Positions 45,211 to 56,990 of a stretch of DNA of 64,000 bases are shown here, in pieces; position 1 is the stretch's first letter; each line of letters opens with the position of its first letter. The stretch covers positions 3,286,001 to 3,350,000 of the forward strand of contig NC_135059.1 in NCBI RefSeq assembly GCF_051014685.1, written 5' to 3'. The notes beneath the pieces are model-generated. The model was not told the DNA's origin and ran no database searches. It saw nothing but the letters and a program-made list of their open reading frames with translations. This DNA comes from Ptiloglossa arizonensis. Taxonomy: Eukaryota > Arthropoda > Insecta > Hymenoptera > Colletidae. Both the position numbers and the translations under genes were made by a program.

Positions 45211-45765
45211 GGGTCACGCGTACTCTTAAAAGAGCACCGGTAGGTAACCCTAATACCGGATTATAATTTACGAGCCGGTATTCACGGTATCGATTCGGTA
45301 CACTTTCCATCGTTTGTATTTACCACCGACTCGGAGAGACCGCCCTTCCGAAACATCGGGGCTCGCCGATTGAAACGAAGGACACATTTATCAGCCACTT
45401 GTCACCGACCGTCACGGAACTGTGCCGTCCCAAAGACAATCTAACGACGACGACCGAAAGAGGCCCCTCGTCTAACGATGATCCACGGTAGATAGAACGT
45501 CGCGCACGGTGGTGGAAGGAAGGGACGTAGTAATAGAATTAGTTCGACCAGACGAGGAGGCCTCCTCACTTAGCTCGCTATAATACGAGCCAAGTTCCGT
45601 CACGAAGACCTTAATATCCGCCACTTCCTCCGCACTCCCACTCGTTCGTTTGTTTATTCGATATCGTCCGCCGTCTTACGAGGCCGTGGCTCGCTCTTCC
45701 TGACCCCTTGCACGATACTAATTCCCTTTCCTGCTCTACAATACGTCTACGAATACGTGTACACG
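45211..45765. other. GC-rich unique island
   Basis: Unique and CpG-rich with many short words typical of constrained noncoding DNA. No open frame of note. It ends at a TA-CAGGGTGTCCC transposon tip. Possibly regulatory; unproven. Confidence 0.38.
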
Positions 45766-45767
45766 TA

Positions 45768-46165
45768 CAGGGTGTCCCATTTTAATTTTTACACGCGATT
45801 ATCTCCGAAACTGCCTAAACGGGTTATTCAAGGGGATATTCCACGCCAGCGGTTCGCAAAAATTATTCTATCCTACTATCGTGCAATTTCGATCCTGGAA
45901 ATTTCGTTGATAGAATATTTCATTATTAAAATTGGGCAAAATAACGAAGCAGCTTATTTAAGGGGACATTCCGTACCAGTACTCTGTAAAAATGAATTCT
46001 CGTGTACTTTTGTACAGTTCCCTTGGAAATATACGTTCTCGAAGGATTCCATTAAAATTTGACAAAGTAACGAAACGATTTGTAATTTTGTATAATTTAA
46101 GATCTTGGAAACGCACGTTGTCGAAGTATTCGATTCAAATTTAACGAAATAACGAATTTACGATC
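45768..46165 (+). mobile_element. CAGGGTGTCCC-ended element, left end with internal subrepeats
   Basis: TA-CAGGGTGTCCCATTTTAAT at 45766 has the same tip as the elements at 4614 and 25798. Downstream, a unit ending ATTAAAATTGGGCAAAATAACGAA (45926) recurs as ATTAAAATTTGACAAAGTAACG (46049) and ATTCAAATTTAACGAAATAACG (46132). I could not find the right terminus, so the element is truncated or its end has diverged. No coding sequence. Confidence 0.6.
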
Positions 46166-46300
46166 GCGTAAATTTTTTATCGCGTGTGTATTGTGTATCG
46201 TTTACGTACAGAGAAAGATTGGAAAAAATACCACTAGATCGAAAATCTTGAAAAGATTAGTTTCAATTAGAATTAAACGCTCAAACTACTGGTTAATAGC
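46166..46300. other. short AT-rich spacer
   Basis: No feature seen. Confidence 0.4.
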
Positions 46301-46505
46301 ATTTTCGTCGTGAAAATGTAATTTATGGACGAAACAATGAATTCTCGTCGTGAAAATGTAATTTATGGACGAAACAATGAATTTTCGTCGTGAAAATGTA
46401 ATTTATGGACGAAACAATGAATTTTCGTCGTGAAAATGTAATTTATGGACGAAACAATGAATTTTCGTCGTGAAAATGTAATTTATAGACGAAACAATAA
46501 ATTTT
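46301..46505. repeat. exact 40-bp minisatellite, 5 copies
   Basis: CGTCGTGAAAATGTAATTTA begins at 46306, 46346, 46386, 46426 and 46466 with perfect 40-bp spacing, followed by TGGACGAAACAATGAATTTT. The middle copies are identical and the last has two substitutions. Homogeneity indicates recent expansion. Confidence 0.98.
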
Positions 46506-47749
46506 CCTCGCATCGTGAACGTTGCTCAAATGCACTCTTTTCAGCTACGCACAATACGTCGAGGATTGCAACGATATTACGAGCGCAGAGGTAACGACTT
46601 TCGGTACAATAATTTGTACATTGTTGATCCGACTGCTTGAACGATAACAGTAAAGTGTGTGCGGGGTTGTTGTACAACCTGTCGTTCGATGTGGCCTTGT
46701 TGAATGACGACTATTATTACAACTCGACATACGAGTCATCGTAGAATAAATCGATACAACTGTGGTCCCCCTTAAGACGTTTCAAGCTTTGTTGAAAGTA
46801 AAGCCGTACGATGAAGACATCGCTCTTTCGCTATATCGACGATATTTTATTTTGCAGCTGGCGAACGTTGAAACGTTAATGTCGAAAATCGAATTTTACA
46901 CTTTCAAACGACGCCATTTTGTCCAACTTTCTCATTTATTGTACCTATAACCTGTAACAAAATGGTTACCATTTGAGATCAACGATTCCATCTTTGACGT
47001 CAATTTTTTTCAATGTAAAATTAAAATACGATTAAAATCGGATTAACTGTTTACAATGACCGTTAACGCGTTCTATTTGTTAGACTTCGTGTGATAAATT
47101 TTCGTCTTTGAGGAATGCAAAGTTAAACTTGGCTCGAAGTGTGCCCTCTGGCTTTCATCTTGAAGTAAAATAGTATTGAAGTGATGTCATGGAAAGTATT
47201 GCGACGTATTCGTCTCTCTTAACTTACCGTAGGCATAAACGGGGTTAGAGATTCTTCTGCTCGACCATTACACCAACGTATTGAACTCTTTCTGTTACAA
47301 AATGAAAATTCTCTAAGAATTCCAAGGTGCGCTACGATAAAAGGCCTAATTATCGCTACCCACCTAATTACCGTCACCTTAAGCCGTGTTACTTAAAAAT
47401 ATCGAATAAAGCTTAAAAAGTTACGCACAAAAAATATCTAACCGGCAGTTACAAGTGCAATTAATACGATAAAAAAGGTAGTAACTTTTTGTGTCATCAA
47501 TTTCGTATAAAACGGTCAAGAATATCAAATCGACCGAAAGAACAAAAACTACGATTTTCTTGTTGGCGAAAGATAAAACAAGATAAAGAGAATGCTATAA
47601 TTACAATGTTTTAGTTATCGACGTAATAAAATATAATTCTTTAAATGGACACTTTATATTGCACTTAACAAGAAACACCGTGGAAACTATCAACGATCGT
47701 AATTCAACGACGTTTATGAGTGACAATAATAGCTTTTTCATTATTTTCT
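46506..47749. other. mixed to AT-rich unique DNA
   Basis: 46540-46760 is unique and slightly GC-richer, with a GGTTGTTGTACAACC palindrome at 46666 and an AATAAA at 46745. The rest is AT-rich. 47280-47360 has some GC. No gene or transposon identified. Confidence 0.45.
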
Positions 47750-48420
47750 TTAAATTAGCGAACTTTTCAACGATAATACAAAATTTTAATGTCGCGAAAA
47801 TTATTTCACCGAGTAAGTACACCGAATGGCAATAAATAATAAAAAAATATGCGTTTTATCGATAAAGAAAATCATGCAATAATGTTACCAGCTGATTCTT
47901 AAAAGTGTTCAAAGCACCTTTTTGAACGCTTTCGTTAAATTAGTGAATCTGTAAACGATAATACAAAATTTAAACGTCGCAAAAATGATTTCATCGATTA
48001 AAATACCGAATAGTAACAAATGAGAAGAAATATGCATTTGGTCGAAAATCGTGCAACAATGTTACCAGTCGCTCCTTCGAAGCGTTCAAAAGTCCTTTTC
48101 GAAATTGATAAACGACACAAACTTTCAACTTTCTAGAAATTATTTCTCCAAATGGTAACCAAATAACAAGAAATGTACGTTTCGTCGATAAAAATACCGA
48201 ATAGTAACAAATGACAAGAAATATGCGTTTGATCGAAAATCGTGCAACAATGTTACCAGTTGCTCCTTCGAAGCGTTCAAAACTACTTTTCGAAATTGAT
48301 AAACGACACAGATTTTGAACTCTCTAGAAATTATTTCTCCAAGTGGTAACCAAAGAAATGTAATAGCAAGAAATGTACGTTTTGCCCATAAAAAGAACCA
48401 TAGAACAATGTTACGCTCGA
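47750..48420. repeat. ~180-bp degenerate tandem repeat, 3-4 copies
   Basis: GTGCAACAATGTTACCAG or a variant recurs near 47874, 48050 and 48241, with a truncated echo at 48403. Between them are CTCCTTCGAAGCGTTCAAAA, TTTTCGAAATTGATAAACGAC, TAGAAATTATTTCTCCAA and AATACCGAATAGTAACAAATG. The 131-codon minus frame here is translated repeat. Confidence 0.88.
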
Positions 48421-49200
48421 TCCTCAAAGTGAGTGTCTTCTCGTTTGGGTCTTCCACCCCGTATCGTTTTCTCGCGGGAGCATCGCAAAAAAGGATACAA
48501 AAACCGCGAAAATACACCGCATCTGTTGTATTCACGCTTCTGTGTACGTCTATATACCGTGTGCAGATATGTTACACGTGTACGTGTTCACGTGGAAGCT
48601 CGATCGCGAGCGTGATCGATGTAACTCTCTCCAGCGAGCCGGGGATCGTCTCACGGACAAATTCGGTTCCGGGCCAGGCCGAAGCGAAATCCGATGTGGG
48701 TTAAATGCTAATTGGTTAAAGTCGAGCAACCCCGCGTGGCCGGGTCGTGGCACGATCGCCGACCACGATAAGAGGGAAACTACACGAAGTCCGCGCGTTC
48801 TTCTCCTCGCCTACGTACCCGGGGGCCTGGCCAAGATGATCGCGACGCGCGATACTTAACTTCTCGAGCACTTTAATAGTTTAATTCTCTGCTCGCCTCC
48901 TGTTTGTTCTCTGGCCGAAGATTCGGATCTCATCTTCGGGAACGCAATTAAAGGAGAGAGAGTGAGAGAGAGGAAGGGAAGGACAGAGGAGCGGTTAATA
49001 GAATAGGGGATGTTGAGGGAAGTTGAATTAAACGAGGTTTTATAAACCCAGAGATTCGTCTGGAACGCGAACCGACACGAATTTCGATTAAACGGAAACG
49101 ATCGCGCGGTCCTCGATCTCGAGGTACCATTCTTTCTAACCTCTTCGTCTACACTATCGTGAGAGACTCGTGGTAAGGAAATCGGGTGAAATATGAGAGC
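48421..49200. other. GC-rich unique island
   Basis: Unique CpG-rich DNA at 48430-48860. A GA-rich stretch (GAGAGAGAGTGAGAGAGAGG) follows at about 48954-48975. Three mutually overlapping plus frames and antisense frames are all open, with none recognisable. A promoter or regulatory role is possible. Confidence 0.38.
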
Positions 49201-50064
49201 CACAGGTGAGTTTTGTCCACATTTTTAAGTTTGGATATATTTTTTTTTAAATATTAGAAGGGAACCTTGTCTTCTAGAAGAAAATTTAGCATGTCCTCAC
49301 GAGGACAGTGAGAGTTATGGTCGACCGTGTTTTTGATTATAACACGTATCATCGAAACTTAATTCGTAAGACAAGGAGTGAAGTAACGAGTCTCTTAGAA
49401 TCCTTAGAATAAGGATATCCCTTAGATTAATCGATATTGTTGCTTCGGTGATCTGACGTCCAAGTTATAGTATCGTCGTGGATGTAAGTTTCATTGTCAA
49501 TGGAATAAAATTAAATTAAAAAAGTATTTTCTCGAAGCTGTTTACATTCCTCTTATACGATACCACTTTCTCTTTGATTCAGGAGTCGCCTTTCAAGCTC
49601 CCGGCTGTACTTTATTTTAAATAATTAAAGTTTCGTATGTTAAAGTCTAGTTTGATATTTTTTTTTTAAGAAATGTTTTTCACGATTAGAGGGAGCATTT
49701 GTTTCACGAGCGATAGACCCTACAGAACTTTTCCTACAATCGATCGTATGGAACTTAATTGTTCCAAGTAAACATCGAAATAAAAATCTAAGGGGTTATT
49801 TTAGAATTTCTACCTTGCAGGGATCTAGAGTTATGCATCGAATACGCTTACGACACGGTTAATTGTTTTAAACGAAACCTAATTGCAACAAAAACAGTAC
49901 AATGGACGCATTCGTGCTGTATGAAAACCTGTTACCTATAGAATATCGTATTACAGGGGGATTCTCGCAATTTTGTACCGTGTTTTTAGAGTTCCGTGTT
50001 ACAAGAGGGTTGATGAGTATGCACGAATTCGAAGCCTGTTGTTTTCACTTTCAGAACGGTTATC
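49201..50064. other. AT-rich DNA containing the second copy of a dispersed repeat
   Basis: Largely AT-rich. 49865-50040 contains the AACGAAACCTAA and AACAGTACAATGGACGCATT words shared with 41490-41545. It continues with GTTCCGTGTTACAAGAGGG, not seen at the other site. The family is unknown. Confidence 0.5.
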
Positions 50065-50597
50065 GATTTTTTAATCTAGCGCGATAAAGTATTCTTCTTT
50101 ATAGAAAAGAATACCGAGCTTCGAGTCGACCAAAATCATTCTATTTTTTTCCGAGATCACAAATGGCTCAAACTGTGCAGATGTCGTTCGAAACGTTTGT
50201 ACAGTCTACGAAGAAAACGTCACTAATAAAATGACGTTTTTGATTTTTTAATTTAGCGCGATAAAGTATTCTATTTTATAGAAAAGATTACCGAGCTTCG
50301 AGTCGACCAAAATCATTCTATTTTTTTCCGAGATCACAAATGGCTCAAACTGTGCAGATTTCGTTCGAGACGTTTGTACAGTCTACGGAGAAAACGTCAC
50401 TAACGAAATGACGTTTATAGATTTTTTAATTTAGCACGATAAACTATTCTATTTTATAGAAAAGATTACCGAGCTTCGAGTCGACCAAAATCATTCTATT
50501 TTTTTCCGAGATCACAAATGGCTCAAACTGTGCAGATTTCGTTCGAGACGTTTGTACAGTCTACGGAGAAAACGTCACTAACGAAATGACGTTTAAT
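50065..50597 (+). repeat. 178-bp unit x3: triplicated 5' part of a mariner element
   Basis: GATTTTTTAAT followed by TAGCGCGATAAAGTATTCT starts at 50065, 50242 and 50420, a period of 177-178 bp. Each unit includes GAGCTTCGAGTCGACCAAAA, CCGAGATCACAAATGGCTC and GAAAACGTCACTAA. The third unit runs without interruption into the mariner transposase frame. Its last 70 bp translate in that frame to the mariner helix-turn-helix region (RDVCTVYGENV). The tandem units are therefore duplicated mariner 5' sequence. Confidence 0.92.
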
Positions 50598-50807
50598 AGG
50601 TGGTGTGCCCGCTTCTCAGAGAGCAATTTCGAGCTGCGTGACTCTCCTCGATCCGGACGCCCGATGGACTTCGAAGAAGAACGCCTAGAGGTTCTTCTCC
50701 GAGGAGACAACCGCCAAACGACACGTGAATCGACATAGCAGATGGATCGTGACCAGAGCACAATTGTTTCTCACCTACAATCAATGGAGAAAATTTCGGA
50801 AGCTCGA
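50532..50807 (+). pseudogene. mariner transposase N-terminal fragment (mellifera/irritans-like)
   Basis: The frame reads RDVCTVYGENV, then RWCARFSESNFELRDSPRSG, then RPMDFEEERLEVLL and RQTTREST, with a TAG at 50736-50738. It continues in frame with QMDRDQSTIVSHLQSMEKIS. These correspond in order to the mariner signature blocks: the first helix-turn-helix, the WFxRFxxGNFxLxDxPRSGRP linker, (D)EExLxxLL, RQTTRELA and the second helix-turn-helix with SHLHxxGK. The DD34D catalytic domain and the 3' end are missing. The in-frame stop makes it non-functional. Confidence 0.93.
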
Positions 50808-51494
50808 TACACGGATTCCCGCGCGAGCCCGATCGAAACGAGAATCAAAGATGTCGAACACCACCGGGCGTTGAGATCGCTGTGAGTCACGCGGCTCGAA
50901 ATTACCACTTTCGAAACGAACCTGCTACTTATTAACCATTATTTTGTTGCGTTTTCATTTTCTTCCTTCGAGTTAAAAAAAAAATTCGATTCGCTACATC
51001 GTCGATTGGATTGCTGAACGAAAGTAGCATACCTGTGCAAAGAATATCGGATAAATCGGATTTGTTAAGGTTTGGGAGAAAGTTTGTAAAGAATCAAATA
51101 AGAATGATATTTACGAAATTCAGAAAGAAGCGTATTGCGAAATAAAGAAAGAATAAAGTAATGCTTATTGTATTTTAATATTTGTTGAAAATCATACGAA
51201 CAACGTAAATGTAAAACCTTATGAGAAACGTGAAAATTAATTTCTCTTTTATAAACAATACAGTTTTATATATGGTAGACCACGTAGTATGAAGTATAGA
51301 TATTGAATTTTCAATCATTTGTAACAAAATAACTGATATCGGACAACAAAACTAAAGGATAATTCCATAATGCAAGTGATTGGTGTAGCTAGTATAATGT
51401 TACTGAAATAAAATTTTAGTATTATTGTAAACATTCATACTTACTTAAAATCTGTAATATTTACTCAATTATTTGTTAATATTTACTCAAGAAA
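50808..51494. other. short GC-richer segment then AT-rich DNA
   Basis: 50808-50930 is unique and GC-richer and does not continue the transposase frame, so the mariner remnant breaks off at about 50807. From 50940 the DNA is AT-rich and empty. Confidence 0.5.
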
Positions 51495-51833
51495 ATGGCC
51501 CGTGTCGAGTTTCTATCATATCGTTCTAGCGTATACGTAGTCTCGGCAACAACCAGCATAGAATATAACAAAAAGTTAAATCCATACACGGTATTCTACA
51601 ATGAAATTAAACCATTTATAACGTTTGATAAATATATTTTGAAAGACAATTCTCTCACGATACGAACAGTATCGTCGTTCGACACTAAAAGAGTTAACAA
51701 CGCATCTGTAAAAGCGATTCCTCGATATTTTTATCGATTTGATTCACCGATATTATTTTCCGTTAGAAACTACGAAGAATTTGTTCAAAAGATTCCTTGT
51801 ATCTCCGTTAGTCTTCAAAATATTAGAAGGTGA
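51495..51833 (+). CDS. candidate 112-residue ORF in AT-rich DNA, unknown
   Basis: ATG at 51495 has A at -3 and G at +4. The frame runs 112 codons in AT-rich sequence, where stop codons are frequent, so its length is less expected than in the CpG-rich islands. The product starts MARVEFLSYRSSVYVVS and is rich in Tyr, Phe, Ser and Lys, with no signal peptide or membrane helix. I recognise no domain. There is no nearby transposon end. It could be a small gene, an exon, a decayed mobile-element frame or chance. Confidence 0.15.
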   Translation: MARVEFLSYRSSVYVVSATTSIEYNKKLNPYTVFYNEIKPFITFDKYILKDNSLTIRTVSSFDTKRVNNASVKAIPRYFYRFDSPILFSVRNYEEFVQKIPCISVSLQNIRR

Positions 51834-52430
51834 AACTTGGAAGGGTCATCCCTTACAATTGAGTCCCCGTGTTTTCGATCGCTCTGCAAATCTGTAAAGT
51901 TTTGTCAAAATTGGGGAGTGGAGAACGCTTTGTGAATAATCCTTGTTAAACCTTGTACAATTTTTTTTTTCTTTCAAAAGTTGCAAATGAAATAGAAAGA
52001 AATTAGTCGCTTTTAAAAATTGACGAAAATATTTCGTAAAAATACAACGATAAGTGAGAAACGTGTCGTTGGAATTTAATAACGTTTGCATAAACGAAAA
52101 ATAAATATAATACATTATAGTGCTGCGACCAATTTTTTTTTCGACCCATTCTTGCAATATATTATTTCTCTATAATTACTGTTTACATCAGTACTACTTC
52201 AATCTTCTCGTTGTGTTATAAAATTGAAAACACGAGTTCCATACGTCCGGGATATTTTTCCTCCAAAGTCCTTTTCAACCCATCTTCCTAATATATTATT
52301 TCCCTGTAATTAAAGTTACTATAATAGATGTAACCAGATATTCTTGCATTTCATCAATAGTCACACTGTATCATGAAATTAAAAACACGAGTTCCTTACA
52401 TTCGGGACGTGTTCGACTCTTCAATGGAGA
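51834..52430. other. AT-rich DNA with a decayed duplication
   Basis: Two related phrases occur. One is CGACCCATTCTTGCAATATATTATTTCTCTATAATTA near 52141. The other is CAACCCATCTTCCTAATATATTATTTCCCTGTAATTA near 52276, followed in both by AAACACGAGTTCC words. The spacing is about 135 bp. No gene. Confidence 0.5.
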
Positions 52431-53150
52431 ACGAGTTTAGGTTAAATATCGATACTTCTGTCCCCCAGTGTATAGCCTAACGAGCGTCGAACGAACATCT
52501 GGTCGCGGGATATCTCGCCAACGAGCACGGAAGAGTTAATCGCTGTACTCCCGACACCGTGCATTATCGTTTCGATTCGTTTTCACTGTTATCTCGCAAC
52601 GGAATTCGCATATTCAACGACGTCGATCCCGCGACGATACTCGAGATGTGCAAATCGACCGATACACCCGTGCAAACGACATAAACTCGATCTCTCGGGA
52701 AGACATAAACTCAGGTACTCGCGAATTTACCGGCTGTCGGAGCCTTGTGCGTAATGAAATAATATGCCATGAACACATCGCATCGATGAACTTGTTAAAC
52801 CTGATCTTACTGGTATATCTGTGTCTGCAAAATTAATACAATATTTCGAGTTTTCCGATAATAAAGACGGTGCAAGACAGTCCTAGAATCGAAACGAAGA
52901 GAATATCGTTTCGATTTTATTTTTAAAGAGATTTTATATTTCAATTGCTCTTCGAAGAAGCTTTCCATTTATCCAGCGTATTGCACAAGTTCGCTGCAAG
53001 TATTCATTCTTTAATATCGCTTCGATCATTTCTAATCTCACTCGTCGATCTTACTAGCATTGTTGCTAATCAATGTTCGATATGTTCTGAAGTTTAAAGT
53101 CAAATATTAACTTTTTCTACGAGAACGATCGACTTATCGTGATTTTATCT
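52431..53150. other. small GC-rich island then AT-rich DNA
   Basis: 52440-52700 is unique and GC-richer. The remainder is AT-rich. A 62-codon frame at 52648 has no recognised product. Confidence 0.42.
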
Positions 53151-53152
53151 TA

Positions 53153-53340
53153 CAGGGTGTCTTACAAGATCTTTAGATCTTGCATAGATGCAGGGCGAAA
53201 TGTATCTCCCTATTTAAAGTCAAATGTTGGTTCTTTCATCGAGAAATTTTTCATCGAAATTTCGTGTTATAGATATAAGATAAAAGAGACACGCAAGGTA
53301 TTTACAAAAATAAACGAAACGTATTCGGTTAACATCTAAC
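53153..53340 (+). mobile_element. TA-CAGGGTGTC tip of a truncated element
   Basis: TA-CAGGGTGTCTTACAAGA at 53151 has the left-tip sequence of the TA-flanked elements in this window. The phrase TTTAAAGTCAAATGTTGG at 53214 resembles TTTAAAGTCAAATATTAAC at 53093, upstream of the tip. No right terminus was found, so the limits are uncertain. Confidence 0.35.
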
Positions 53341-54204
53341 GGCGAACTCTGTTCGCAACTTTCTACTTCGTGCAACGCGAGTGACTTCCTTTTAGCCTTC
53401 GAACGTTGCGCGTAAGTAAAGGTCAGCTTTATGCATTTAAAACACCGTCGTATGATTGATAGCAAGAAACTCCGTGAAAACAATTATCGCAAAAACAGAA
53501 ACACGAGAAATAATAACAGAATCTGACGTAACTGGTAATAATGTTACTCGTCCCTGAGATTGTAACATTTGAGGAACGAAAGTCAGCATCGTCGCAGGCT
53601 CGACTGTTATGGAAAATTGCACACTCCTCGGGGTTGATTCGTGGATTCGCGTTCAGTCAATATTTTACTGCCATTTTTGCGGTCACATCGGATAAATTAT
53701 TCTACGTTCGTTGACATCGAGGTTTCGTACGAAGTTTCCTTCGATCTCGATGCTTCAACCTCGGATGTAGACCCCCTTTAAGGAAACGCAGTTTCCCTGA
53801 AAACGATTACAACGTGGGAAAGTTTTTAAACGTTAACAAAGCGACAGAGTCTGAGAACATTACTGTGAGGTTTTCAAGAAAATATTATAGTTTCAGAAAT
53901 TGTTTTCATACGAGATGTAAACGAAGAGACTATAATCGGTACAAATTATAAAATAAACTGTTTCCAAAATTAGACGATCGTCCTTTTCCAATTACTATAA
54001 GAACCATCTGAACGATTATATTCTCGCTGTCCACGATAACATAATCTCTGCTACTTCAGTTTATTTGTACTTAAAGAAGAATTGAAAGAAAATTGTTTTA
54101 AATTTATTATACCTGCGACTGAAAAGAAAGGAAACTTTTTACTTAATGAGGGCTATATTGGAAGAACCAAAATGGTTGTTATTCTTTGTTAATTATTCTT
54201 GCTT
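53341..54204. other. mixed to AT-rich unique DNA
   Basis: No tandem array or transposon end and no convincing reading frame. CpG content is moderate to about 53800 and falls afterwards. Confidence 0.48.
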
Positions 54205-54655
54205 AAAAATACCAATAACGTTATTTTTAAAAGATTATTTTTACATTTAACCTTTCCTCTACGTAATATTCCTCAACGTCTATAAAATTACCATAATATA
54301 ATAAATATCAATTGCACTGTCAACTAAACGTTAAACTATATTTCCTTGTAACATTATAATACCAATAACATTATTTTTAAAACATTATTTTTACATTTAA
54401 CCTTCCCTCTACGTAATATCTATAAAATTACCATATTATAATAAATATCAATTGCACTGTCAACTAAACGTTAAACTATATTTCCTTGTAACATTATAAT
54501 ACCAATAACATTATTTTAAAAACATTATTTTTACATTTAACCTTCCCTCTACGTAATATCTATAAAATTACAATAAAATAATATATATTAATTGCACTGT
54601 TAACTAAACGTTACGGTAAATTATATTTCCTTGTAACATTATAATACCGTTCTTA
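54205..54655. repeat. ~140-150-bp tandem repeat, 3 copies
   Basis: ATACCAATAACATTATTTTTAA recurs at about 54209, 54360 and 54500. It is followed by ACATTATTTTTACATTTAACC, TCTACGTAATAT, TATAAAATTACCAT, AATTGCACTGTCAACTAAAC and TATTTCCTTGTAACATTATA. Copies 2 and 3 are nearly identical. Copy 1 has about 12 extra bases (TCCTCAACG). Confidence 0.94.
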
Positions 54656-55985
54656 CTACCAAAAAATTCAACGAGTCATTGTCGTTACGATGCAAACGAT
54701 TTCGAACTACTGCCTCGAAAATCCATTATACACATAAAACGATCTAAGAAACAAAACCAACCCAACGTAAATCCTTCATCCTCTCGTACCAAGCCAACGT
54801 AAATCCAGCCCCCTCTTTTTGGAGCACCCTAAAGGGGCGACAATATTGTCACGTTTGGACTACTATTACCAGCAGAAGTGTACACAAAGTTCGACGAAAA
54901 CTCAAGGACAAATTCTACAATTAATCGAAATAGTTTCACCCCTGTAGCTCTCAACAACGATCAAGATCGAACTCCTGGACAACATCGAATCCATCGACAG
55001 TGGGGATTCCAGGGGACGATTGAAAAGCGGCAAACATCCACTCGAAGTAATCTTTCGTACCAGGATGATAGAATACCGGCGCCTTCTCGGAGATCCATCG
55101 GCCATTGTGTCCATTATAAGTTTTTGTCCCCCGGTTGCAAAGGAGGTTTCCCGTGCGTCTTGCGAGACTTTGTGCCGCTGCATTGTCGTGCCACGGTGAT
55201 CTCTCTCTTCCTCTCTCGGTCTCTCGGTCCGTTTCTTTTTTTTTCTTCTTTTTATTTTCCCTTTTCACCGAGTATAAGTTTACGTTTGGAAACCGCGGTG
55301 AGGCGCGCACGCCTGCATTCATCGATGGTACATCGGTACACCTTTTTCTGCCGATGGTCCCGCACGGACGGGCAGACGTAGTCGCGCGTAGCGAACGACC
55401 GGGAGCTCCGTTGAACATGGCCGCTTTTGTCGGGAAGAGTGGTTGTTGGTCTTTGTCTCGCGAAAAATCAATATCCAGATAAACGAACGATTTAATCACC
55501 CGGATAGATAATCGCCTTATTAAGCTCTGTCACGGTTATTAGCGTCGGGCCAGAAGTGGTAACGGCGCGCATTACAGAATCACCGGTACATTCGGATCAA
55601 CGGCGATCGATTTTTTTACCACGGCATCGGTCGACTAGAAAAAAAAAGAAAGAAAAAAAGGTTCCGCCGTTGAATTCAAATTCAGAGCCAATAACCGTCC
55701 AACGAAGAATGGAAACATCCCGGTCGATGCATTCACTTGGCTAAATCGCGGCCGAAAGCCTCCTCGAGACGTTTGCTCGGCTGTTCCACCGGGTGGGGGA
55801 GACTCGGATAATTTCCGTGGCCGATTCCGTGGTAATTTTGTGTAAAGTTGATTCGATGAATAACGTTGACGGATTTTCAAGAATAATTTCGCGGGAAGGT
55901 AGTGTCCACGCTGGTGTAATTTCGCAATTAATAATCCAGAGCGATGCAAAGATCGACAAAGATCGTTTTCGTTAGATTTGGTTCT
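54656..55985. other. GC-rich island with long overlapping frames
   Basis: Unique DNA containing the longest frames of the window: 182 codons minus (55499-54951) and 167 codons plus (54878-55381). They overlap antisense. Both run through a pyrimidine/purine tract at 55200-55270 that gives Lys/Glu/Arg or Ser/Phe low complexity. I recognise no domain in either, so composition is the likeliest explanation. A second purine tract lies at 55636-55660. Confidence 0.38.
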
Positions 55986-56990
55986 CTTTCGATACACCGT
56001 TGATTTTTGATAGGAAAATAAACGAATTGGAGTGGTAGAAATTTTGTAACATTTTTATGTCGAACACTGAACGAATCATAGTAATGGGTTCTGTCGTGGA
56101 GATTTATATTTTTACACGTGGAATTATATCGCAACGATGTTCATTGCAAGTAGCGATCGATGTATATAGATTAAGGCAGAGTATTGTAATTTAAAAGATT
56201 TCACTCGCAGCTCTGTAACAATTGTGAAATTTTTAAAAACAGATGGTCGGTATATGAAACAAGGAAAATAGCGCCATATGCTGTGTAATGTTTTGAAAGA
56301 TGGACTGCGAATTGCTGATTTATCCATGGAATACTTAAACGAGTCATTGGTCTAATAAATAAAATTAACGTTCGCTCGTTTCATCTTATCGTATCTAATT
56401 ATGTCACAATATTATTTATATTCATTAAGAAATGTAGTTGTCGTTAAACGTTACCGATTGGTACTAACTTATTATCGCGGAATTATTCGCAACCTGATTA
56501 CAGTTTATTTGATCAAGTGTGACGAGAAATCGGACAAGTACAACATCCTAAACGATGGATAATACCACGAGCAAATACGTATGATATATCGAGAAAGCTA
56601 CGGTTACAGATATTAGAAACATCTTTATTAACAATCTTCGAAGCATTAGTGGTATCCAAGGAAGGAATTAAGTGGTCAAAGACGGGATAAAATTTAATTT
56701 CACACAGTTGAATAAATATGCGAAAAGAACTCGTTCCATTTAGCAAGCGATACCATATTCGTAAGTCGATAAGAAAATGGTTTCCATTTCCGCTTATTTT
56801 TTCATTTCTGTTATTTACGTTTGTGGTAGTAATACCCAATACACGTAAGAATCTATATATGTTGGAAAAGCTGACGTTCTATTGCTTAAATAGTTTCTTA
56901 ATCGAACAGTCTTGCCTGGTTGTCGATACAAATAATGGCGATTTTATTCTAACTTATTTAAAATACAAAATAATCAATCTGTGAAAAAAA
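55986..56990. other. AT-rich unique DNA
   Basis: A 108-codon minus-strand frame (56839-56513) and an 88-codon plus frame overlap antisense, with no recognised domain. No repeats or transposon ends. Confidence 0.48.

Noticed and set aside
46664..46761. Possible short LTR (TGTTGTACAACC to ATACAAC with AATAAA)
   Set aside because: No target-site duplication, no second copy in the window and no internal retroelement sequence.
54951..55499. Longest open frame of the window, 182 codons on the minus strand
   Set aside because: It overlaps a 167-codon frame on the other strand, contains a purine tract coding for Lys/Glu/Arg low complexity, and shows no known domain. A faint resemblance of WHDNAAAQSL to the mariner HDNA motif is not supported by the residues around it.
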